Positions 7,398 to 13,039 of a stretch of 13,039 nt of DNA are shown here, piece by piece. The position numbers were made by a program, and so were the translations under genes. The notes below the pieces were generated by a model that was not told the DNA's origin, did no database searches, and saw nothing but the letters and a program-made list of their open reading frames with translations. How positions within the stretch are numbered: the first letter of the stretch is position 1; every line of letters starts with the position of its first letter. This DNA comes from Oleiagrimonas sp035690885. Lineage in GTDB: Bacteria > Pseudomonadota > Gammaproteobacteria > Xanthomonadales > Rhodanobacteraceae. The DNA is taken from positions 1 through 13,039 of the forward strand of contig DASSKC010000081.1 of NCBI GenBank assembly GCA_035690885.1, read 5' to 3'.

Positions 7398-8750
7398 TCA
7401 GTCCGTCCTGCGTACGCGCCACAGACACAATGCCAGCAGCATGGAGAAAACCGAGGCCCCCACCCAGAAGGCGATGGCCGGCCCGAAATCGTAGACACGA
7501 TCGTCACCCACCATGGTCATGCCTTGCTGGATCAGATGGCCCGATATCTGTTCCTCGACGCCGGCACCGATGTAGCTGAAGATGCCGATCACGCCCATCG
7601 CCGCACCGGCCACGCGCTTGGGCGCGATGTCCACGGCAAACAAGCCGCCCAGCGACGTCACCAGGCCGGTCAGGCCCATGCCGTACAGCAGCATGCTGAC
7701 GACCAGCATCGGCAGGTTGTCGGGACCGAAAAAGAACAGGCACAGGCCGATGATTTCCAGGATCGCGAACAACAGGTTGACCGGCGGACGGCGGGCGCCG
7801 AACCACTTGTCGGAAATGAAGCCGAACGATATCGCGCCAGCGATACCCGCGAGCGTGCTGATCATGAGCAGGGTGCCGGCCATGGTCAGCGAATAACCAT
7901 GGGCCTCCTGCAAATACAGGATGCCCCACGAATTGATCGCATAACGCGTGATGTAGGTGGTGGCCGAGGCGACGCACAACACCCATATCTCCGGGCGTTT
8001 CAGGATCGACAACTGCAGGCGCAGGACGGATGTGGCCTTGGGCCGTGCCGCCTCGCCGAAACTGTCGTTCTTCCAGTCATTGACCGTCGGCAGACCCAGG
8101 GTTCGCGGGCGGTCCTGCAACAGCAGATACACCATGACCGCCGTCGCCACGCCGATCAGGCCCGGTCCCCAGTAGCCGAACCGCCATCCGAACGCGGCCA
8201 CGACGGCTCCCACCACCAGGAACGTGAGCCCCTCGCCAATGGAATGCGCCGTGCTCCAGATGCCGTAGGCCCGGCCGCGCTCGCGGTTGGAAAACCACGC
8301 CGTCATCGCCACCACGCCGCCGGGCGCGCCGAAACTCTGGAACCAGCCGTTCAAGCCCCAGACGATGATCGCCAGCCACACGGTCGTCATGAAGCCCATG
8401 GTCAGGTTGCACAACGCCGTCGCCAGGAAGGCAAAGGCCAGGAAGCGCTTCATGTTGGAATGATCGGCCAGGAAGCCGTTGGTCAGCTTGCCGATGGCAT
8501 AGGTGAAGAACAACGCCGAGCCGATCATGCCCAGTTCGCTGGGCGTGAATATCCCGGCGTCCAGCAACGGTTTCTTGACCACGCCCAGGGCCAGGCGGCA
8601 GGTATAGATGAGGCCGTAGCCGAGCGTGATCGCCAGCATGACGCGCCAGCGATGCTTGCGGTACAGGCGATCGATTTCGGCCTGATCGGAACGTTCCGGC
8701 CGATCCGGCCCCGTCGCAAAAAAACCCAGTAATCCTGCCACCCTGGACAC
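7398..8750 (-). CDS. MFS organophosphate:phosphate antiporter (GlpT/UhpT/UhpC type)
   Basis: This is a 450-aa inner-membrane carrier with about 12 predicted helices in two halves and a charged cytoplasmic linker near 213-245. It aligns by eye with GlpT. The first helix GYGLIYTCRLALGVVKKP carries Arg52, equivalent to GlpT Arg45. SELGMIGSALFFTYAIGKL and ADHSN match the GlpT loop SDRSN. AHSIGEG places His169 where GlpT has His165. ITRYAINSW gives Arg269, equivalent to GlpT Arg269. The two arginines bind the substrate phosphate in this family, so a phosphorylated organic substrate exchanged for Pi is likely. UhpC-like phosphate-ester receptors have the same fold and are the main alternative, but no uhpAB partner is nearby. 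GTG at 8750 is taken as start with GGGAGGGG just upstream; a second GTG at 8741 would give more usual spacing and drop three residues. Confidence 0.88.
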   Translation of the reverse strand: MSRVAGLLGFFATGPDRPERSDQAEIDRLYRKHRWRVMLAITLGYGLIYTCRLALGVVKKPLLDAGIFTPSELGMIGSALFFTYAIGKLTNGFLADHSNMKRFLAFAFLATALCNLTMGFMTTVWLAIIVWGLNGWFQSFGAPGGVVAMTAWFSNRERGRAYGIWSTAHSIGEGLTFLVVGAVVAAFGWRFGYWGPGLIGVATAVMVYLLLQDRPRTLGLPTVNDWKNDSFGEAARPKATSVLRLQLSILKRPEIWVLCVASATTYITRYAINSWGILYLQEAHGYSLTMAGTLLMISTLAGIAGAISFGFISDKWFGARRPPVNLLFAILEIIGLCLFFFGPDNLPMLVVSMLLYGMGLTGLVTSLGGLFAVDIAPKRVAGAAMGVIGIFSYIGAGVEEQISGHLIQQGMTMVGDDRVYDFGPAIAFWVGASVFSMLLALCLWRVRRTD

Positions 8751-8764
8751 CCCTCCCGCGAAAT

Positions 8765-8777
8765 GGTTGCAGCAACC
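8765..8777. promoter_or_regulatory. 13-bp palindrome in the carrier gene leader
   Basis: GGTTGC-A-GCAACC is a perfect 6-bp inverted repeat around a single central base. It lies between the predicted transcription start (about 8791) and the Shine-Dalgarno of the MFS gene, so in the RNA it would fall roughly at +14 to +26. With a one-base loop it is a poor RNA hairpin but a good candidate for a dimeric repressor site. The cognate regulator is unknown. Confidence 0.35.
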
Positions 8778-8789
8778 TGTTGGTTGGCA

Positions 8790-8816
8790 TATTCCATATA
8801 CTATCCATATGGAATA
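8790..8816. promoter_or_regulatory. Palindromic operator-like site over the MFS promoter
   Basis: TATTCCATAT (8790-8799) and ATATGGAATA (8807-8816) are perfect 10-bp inverted repeats separated by 7 bp. The inner TCCATATGGA (8804-8813) is itself a perfect palindrome, and TCCATAT recurs with an 11-bp offset (8793-8799 and 8804-8810). The site is strikingly AT-rich for this DNA and covers the spacer and -10 region of the predicted minus-strand promoter, the position expected for a repressor operator. The style is compatible with IclR- or GntR-type regulators, but no regulator gene is in the window. Confidence 0.55.
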
Positions 8817-8826
8817 AATATTTCAA
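8798..8826 (-). promoter_or_regulatory. Candidate sigma-70 promoter for the carrier-phosphatase operon
   Basis: On the minus strand TTGAAA (8826-8821, five of six consensus bases) is followed after exactly 17 bp by TAGTAT (8803-8798, four of six). Transcription would start near 8791, leaving a leader of about 40 nt before the GTG start. It lies in the only AT-rich stretch of the 274-bp intergenic region and is overlapped by the palindrome at 8790-8816. Confidence 0.5.
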
Positions 8827-8900
8827 TCATTGCGGCATTGGAATGTCAACGCCGTGTTCGACCATCTCCCCACTGGCCTGAAAATTTTCCGAAGCCCCTT

Positions 8901-8985
8901 GTAGGAGCTGCGAAAGCTGCGATTGGGCGTGCCCGCACGGTTGTTACCTTGCGGCGTTCCCGGTCGCAGCTTCCGCAGCTCCTAC
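8901..8985. repeat. REP-type inverted repeat pair (BIME-like), GTAG head
   Basis: Two 22-nt arms (8901-8922 and 8964-8985) are inverted with 21 of 22 positions matching, separated by 41 nt. Each begins GTAGGAGCTGCG and carries an internal AGCTGCG repeat. The GTAG head is the other common REP head in Xanthomonadales and Pseudomonas, and the arm sequence differs from the pair at 1913-1982, so this is probably a separate REP family. It lies 39 bp beyond the stop of the ABC-transporter operon, upstream of the carrier promoter, and could stabilise the operon's 3' end. Confidence 0.8.
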
Positions 8986-9024
8986 GCAGGAAAGGGAATG
9001 GAGATTTCAAGGAAAGACGCGTGA

Positions 9025-9807
9025 TCACGCATGCAACTCGTGCTTGATCGCGTCCAGGCCGGCGCCACCGGCCATCTGGAACGCCAGCGTGTCCAGCGAC
9101 AACTGCTCGCGGGGCGCATCCAGGCTCATTTCGCCGCGATCGAGCACGATGAAATGGTCGCCGACCAGATGCGCGTGATGCGGGTTGTGGGTAATGAAAA
9201 CCACGCCAACCTGATGCTCGCGCGCGGCCGTGGCGATGTACTTGAGCACCAGGCCCGACTGGTGCACGCCCAGCGCCGCGGTCGGCTCATCGAGGATGAG
9301 CACCCGCGCACCGAAATGGATCGCCCGCGCGATCGCCACGACCTGGCGCTGCCCGCCCGACAGGGAACCGACATGTCGACCGAGATTTTCCAGCTCGATG
9401 CCCATGGCACGCAACGCTTCGTCGGTTTCGCGCCACATGGCGTCGACATCCAGTCGCGCGAACGGACCGAAGCCGCGCGTAATTTCCGAACCCAGAAAGA
9501 AATTGCGCCACACCGGCATCAACCCGACCAGTGCGAGATCCTGATAAACGGCGGAAATGCCGAGGTCGAGCGCCTCGCGCGGCGACTCGAACGTTACCGC
9601 CTTGCCGTCGACGCGATACACGCCGGACGTCGGACGATGCAGGCCGGAAATCACCTTGATCAGGGTCGACTTGCCCGCGCCATTGTCGCCGAGGATGCAG
9701 GTGACCTGGCCCCGACGCACCTGCAGGTCGATGCCGCTCAACGCGTGCACGTTGCCGTAGTTTTTGCCGATGCCGTCCAGCTCGACAATGACCGCATCAT
9801 CGCCCAT
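9025..9807 (-). CDS. Sugar ABC importer ATPase, single-domain (FrcA-like)
   Basis: This 260-aa cytoplasmic ATPase energises the permease encoded next to it. It has one complete nucleotide-binding domain: Walker A GDNGAGKST (40-48), Q-loop Gln89 (VYQDLAL), signature LSGGQ (149-153), Walker B VLILDEP (169-175) and switch His207 (ITHN). The start is the ATG at 9807: it lies one base after the permease stop (TGA-G-ATG) and has GGGGGA about 7 nt upstream. The frame stays open 21 nt further upstream, but that would overlap the permease. Most CUT2-class sugar importers (RbsA, MglA, XylG) use a fused two-domain ATPase of about 500 aa; a single domain is typical of the FrcA subgroup, where it works as a homodimer. 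The C-terminal tail after about 235 is short and family-specific. It is the last gene of the operon. Confidence 0.92.
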   Translation of the reverse strand: MGDDAVIVELDGIGKNYGNVHALSGIDLQVRRGQVTCILGDNGAGKSTLIKVISGLHRPTSGVYRVDGKAVTFESPREALDLGISAVYQDLALVGLMPVWRNFFLGSEITRGFGPFARLDVDAMWRETDEALRAMGIELENLGRHVGSLSGGQRQVVAIARAIHFGARVLILDEPTAALGVHQSGLVLKYIATAAREHQVGVVFITHNPHHAHLVGDHFIVLDRGEMSLDAPREQLSLDTLAFQMAGGAGLDAIKHELHA

Positions 9808-9808
9808 C

Positions 9809-10897
9809 TCATTTCCCCCGCAATGCACGGTGACGGATCCACATGTTGGCCACGGTGGCGATCAGCAGCATCAGGCCGACGAAAAATTTGAACCAGTCGG
9901 AATTCCATCCCGCGTAGATCACGCCCTCGGTGGTGATGCCGAAGATCAACGCGCCCAGCGCGGCACCCACGGCGGACCCGTACCCGCCGGTGAGCAGGCA
10001 ACCGCCGACCACGGCCGCGGCAATGTAGATCAACTCGTTGCCGACCCCAGCCCCCGACTGCACGGTAACGAAGCTGAAAAGCAGGTGCATGGCCAGCAAC
10101 CACACGCACAGTTGCACGCCCATGTACAAGGCGATCTTCATCCCGGCAACCGGAACACCCACCGCGCGGGCGGCATCGCCATTGCCGCCCACCGCAAAAA
10201 TCCAGTTGCCCACGCGCGTGCGCAGCAGCAGCCAGGTGGCAATCACCGACAAGGCAATCCAGTACAGGACGCTCACGTTGATGGCAAAGCCGCCGATCCT
10301 GAAATACGAGGCGAACACGGCGTGCGCGGATGCGAACCCGGGCATGGAGCTGATATCGCCGGTGGCGACGCCGCCGGTGATCAACCGGGTCAGCGCAATG
10401 TTGATGCCCTGCAACATGAGGAACGTCGACAGCGTCACCAGGAAACTGTGCAGGCGCGTCTTGATCAGCAGCCATCCGTTCAATGCACCGAGGGCCAGCG
10501 ACAACACCAGCGCCAGTGCCACGCCGACCCAGACATTGCCCGCCACGTGCACGGCAAAAATCGATGCCGCCAGCGAAGACGTCGTCACCGCGACGCCCGC
10601 GGTCAGGTCAAACTCGCCACCAATCATCAGCAGTGCAACCCCCACCGCGGGAATGCCGATGATCGATGCCTGGTAGATGACCGGCGACCAGGCCGCCATG
10701 GTGCGCAACGGTGGCGCCACACTGACAAACACCAGCAGCACCAGGATCACGCCGGCAAGGCTGCCGACCTCCGGTCGTTTGACGGCTTTCTTCCAGAGCG
10801 CGTCTTTGCCCACGCGCTGCCTCTTGCCGTCCGGATGCCGAGGCATGTCGCCCGCCCCGGTCGTGTTTCCCGTCAAGCTTTTGCCGGTCGCCGACAT
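9809..10897 (-). CDS. Sugar ABC importer permease (RbsC/FrcC type)
   Basis: This is a 362-aa inner-membrane protein of the BPD_transp_2 family. A polar cytoplasmic N-terminus of about 45 residues is followed by roughly 8-10 hydrophobic helices. Family landmarks are GIPAVGVALLMIGGEFDLTAG in the second to third helix and the coupling-helix segment GGNGDAARAVGVPV, which contacts the ATPase. It forms the homodimeric channel for the sugar delivered by the binding protein encoded upstream. The ATG at 10897 has a strong GGGAGGT Shine-Dalgarno 8 nt upstream. The gap to the binding-protein gene is 36 bp and the ATPase gene starts one base after its stop, so the three are one operon. The N-terminal extension is slightly longer than in RbsC. 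Confidence 0.92.
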   Translation of the reverse strand: MSATGKSLTGNTTGAGDMPRHPDGKRQRVGKDALWKKAVKRPEVGSLAGVILVLLVFVSVAPPLRTMAAWSPVIYQASIIGIPAVGVALLMIGGEFDLTAGVAVTTSSLAASIFAVHVAGNVWVGVALALVLSLALGALNGWLLIKTRLHSFLVTLSTFLMLQGINIALTRLITGGVATGDISSMPGFASAHAVFASYFRIGGFAINVSVLYWIALSVIATWLLLRTRVGNWIFAVGGNGDAARAVGVPVAGMKIALYMGVQLCVWLLAMHLLFSFVTVQSGAGVGNELIYIAAAVVGGCLLTGGYGSAVGAALGALIFGITTEGVIYAGWNSDWFKFFVGLMLLIATVANMWIRHRALRGK

Positions 10898-10933
10898 GGG
10901 TGAACCTCCCGGGGCGTCACGTCGACATACCGC

Positions 10934-11914
10934 TCAACGTGTGCCGCGCTTGATGAAAGGAATGATCTGGTCGATATCCGCCCCGGTGACGAACGTCGGG
11001 CCGGTCAATACCGGCTTGCCGCCGCCCAGGACGTTGCCGTTGGTGATGTTGAGCCACAACAGGTCGACCGCTTCATAGCCCTGCAGGTAGGGCTGCTGGT
11101 CGACGGCCCACGCGATCTTCCCGGCCTTGATCAGTTTCGCGATCCGCATCGAGCCGAGATCGAAAGTGACCACTTTGGCGTCGCTGTTGGCCATCCGTAC
11201 GGCGCGTACGGCAACCGGTGCGAATGGCGAACCGAGCGTGACCACGGCACCGATGTCCGGATCCTGGATCAACTTGGCAACGATGCGCGTGCGCGCCACG
11301 CTCATGTCGTAACGCTTCAGGTACAGCGTTTCGGCCGTGCCCTTGAACGTCTCGGCAATACCCTCGCAGCGCGCGGCCAGCTGCACGGCACCCTGTTGCT
11401 GATTGACGCACAGTTGCTTCTTGATGCCGGCCCGGTTCAAGCGCTCGCCGACCTGGTTTCCGGCCAATCTTTCGTCCTGCCCGACATACATGGGAATGCC
11501 CATGGACTTCCAGACATGGAAACCGGAGTTGAACGCGACGACCGGAATGCCGGCCGCCCGTGCCTTCTCGATCAGCGGCCGCAACGCATTCGGAAACGCC
11601 AACGTCAATGCAATGCCGTCGACATGCTGGGTGATCACGTTGCGAAGCGCCGCGGCCTGCTTGCGTGGGGTCTTGCCGTGCAGGTAGATGAAATCGACAT
11701 GGTGAGCCCCGGCGGCGGCCGCGCCCCCCTTGCGGGCCTGGTCCCAGAACGAATCGCCCGGCTGCGCGTGCGTGACCATGGCAATCGTGTAGTGCGCAGT
11801 CTCGGGGTCGGCCGCCGACGCGGTGCCGACCCCGAAGACCATTGCAACGGCAAGCAACCACGATCCGGTCACACGCCCTGCCGCGAATGCGAAAAATCCA
11901 GGTACGCCAACCAT
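10934..11914 (-). CDS. Periplasmic sugar-binding protein of the ABC importer
   Basis: This 326-aa, type I periplasmic binding protein (Peripla_BP_4/LacI-like fold) captures the ligand for the adjacent permease. The signal peptide has its hydrophobic core at WLLAVAMVFGVG, with cleavage probably after Ala34 (TASA|AD). The two lobes show THAQPGDSFWDQARKG at the ligand pocket, a hinge around GIPVVAFNSG, and VDQQPYLQGY near the C-terminus, a motif shared by ribose, fructose and inositol binders. Cys169 and Cys183 (LCVNQQQG...RCEG) match a pair seen in the FrcB-like group and may form a disulfide. GGAGGGG lies about 10 nt before the ATG; a GTG at residue 15 would give a shorter, more typical signal peptide and is a possible alternative. 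The ligand is unproven; a mmsA-type neighbour 31 bp upstream makes myo-inositol or another cyclitol a reasonable candidate. Confidence 0.88.
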   Translation of the reverse strand: MVGVPGFFAFAAGRVTGSWLLAVAMVFGVGTASAADPETAHYTIAMVTHAQPGDSFWDQARKGGAAAAGAHHVDFIYLHGKTPRKQAAALRNVITQHVDGIALTLAFPNALRPLIEKARAAGIPVVAFNSGFHVWKSMGIPMYVGQDERLAGNQVGERLNRAGIKKQLCVNQQQGAVQLAARCEGIAETFKGTAETLYLKRYDMSVARTRIVAKLIQDPDIGAVVTLGSPFAPVAVRAVRMANSDAKVVTFDLGSMRIAKLIKAGKIAWAVDQQPYLQGYEAVDLLWLNITNGNVLGGGKPVLTGPTFVTGADIDQIIPFIKRGTR

Positions 11915-11945
11915 CCGCCACGCCCCTCCGCCAGTCTCTCGATGG

Positions 11946-13039
<1,094 letters not shown>

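Noticed and set aside
7386..8732. 448-codon plus-strand frame covering the MFS gene
   Set aside because: It mirrors the carrier gene in the opposite frame, is rich in Arg/Gln/His with no recognisable motif or membrane segment, and the minus strand encodes a clear GlpT-type carrier.
8880..8889. AT-rich palindrome GAAAATTTTC
   Set aside because: Too short and simple to support a regulatory claim, and not positioned at a recognisable promoter.
8751..9024. Possible small gene or divergent plus-strand transcript in the intergenic region
   Set aside because: The only plus-strand frame here (8763-9047) runs through the REP pair and has no convincing Shine-Dalgarno or motif. The region is explained by promoter, operator and REP elements.
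9019..9030. Perfect 12-bp palindrome GCGTGATCACGC across the ATPase stop codon
   Set aside because: It lies in coding and stop sequence, has no spacing for an RNA hairpin loop, and has no partner copy in the window; probably chance.
9764..10903. 379-codon plus-strand frame covering the permease gene
   Set aside because: Low-complexity His/Gln/Arg/Gly composition and complete overlap with a well-supported permease; a GC-bias shadow.

Overview
The window looks like chromosomal DNA of a high-GC gammaproteobacterium, most likely of the Xanthomonadales/Lysobacterales (Rhodanobacter, Dyella or Xanthomonas relatives). This rests on strong G/C third-position bias, two REP-type inverted repeats of a kind common in that order (GTGGGAGCG... 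and GTAGGAGC... heads), and the gene content: a TonB-dependent receptor, a PepSY-coupled two-component system and a penicillin-acylase-family hydrolase. No tRNA, rRNA, IS element, phage gene or CRISPR array is visible. The assignment is inference; no database search was possible.

Layout. (1) 1-1904 (+) is the 3' part of a penicillin acylase family N-terminal-nucleophile hydrolase. It meets the next block tail to tail across a REP pair (1913-1982). (2) 1993-4348 (-) is a tightly overlapped operon reading PepSY protein, then OmpR/PhoP-type response regulator, then PhoQ-like histidine kinase. (3) 4457-6514 (+), divergent from that operon, is an outer-membrane TonB-dependent-receptor-like barrel. 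The 108-bp region between them holds a heptamer direct repeat with 11-bp period, the geometry expected for an OmpR-family regulator. (4) 6582-8750 (-) is a two-gene operon: an organophosphate:phosphate antiporter-type MFS carrier with both phosphate-binding arginines, followed three bases later by an inositol-monophosphatase-family phosphatase. Its promoter is overlapped by a palindromic operator-like site. (5) A second REP pair (8901-8985) separates it from (6) 9025-13039 (-), which reads CoA-acylating methylmalonate-semialdehyde dehydrogenase (mmsA/iolA type, cut by the window edge), periplasmic sugar-binding protein, permease, and a single-domain ATPase.

How the genes may work together. 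Block 6 has the composition of a sugar or cyclitol uptake and catabolism operon. An mmsA-type dehydrogenase next to a CUT2-type ABC importer is what myo-inositol utilisation loci often look like. Block 4 could feed the same pathway by importing a phosphorylated polyol or sugar in exchange for phosphate and dephosphorylating it in the cytoplasm; the phosphate released would drive further exchange. Blocks 2 and 3 look like an envelope-sensing module whose regulator may control the divergent receptor. The most testable ideas are the antiporter-phosphatase cassette with its operator, and the two-component operon/receptor pair with its direct-repeat site. All genes belong to known families; I found no clear evidence of a wholly new system.
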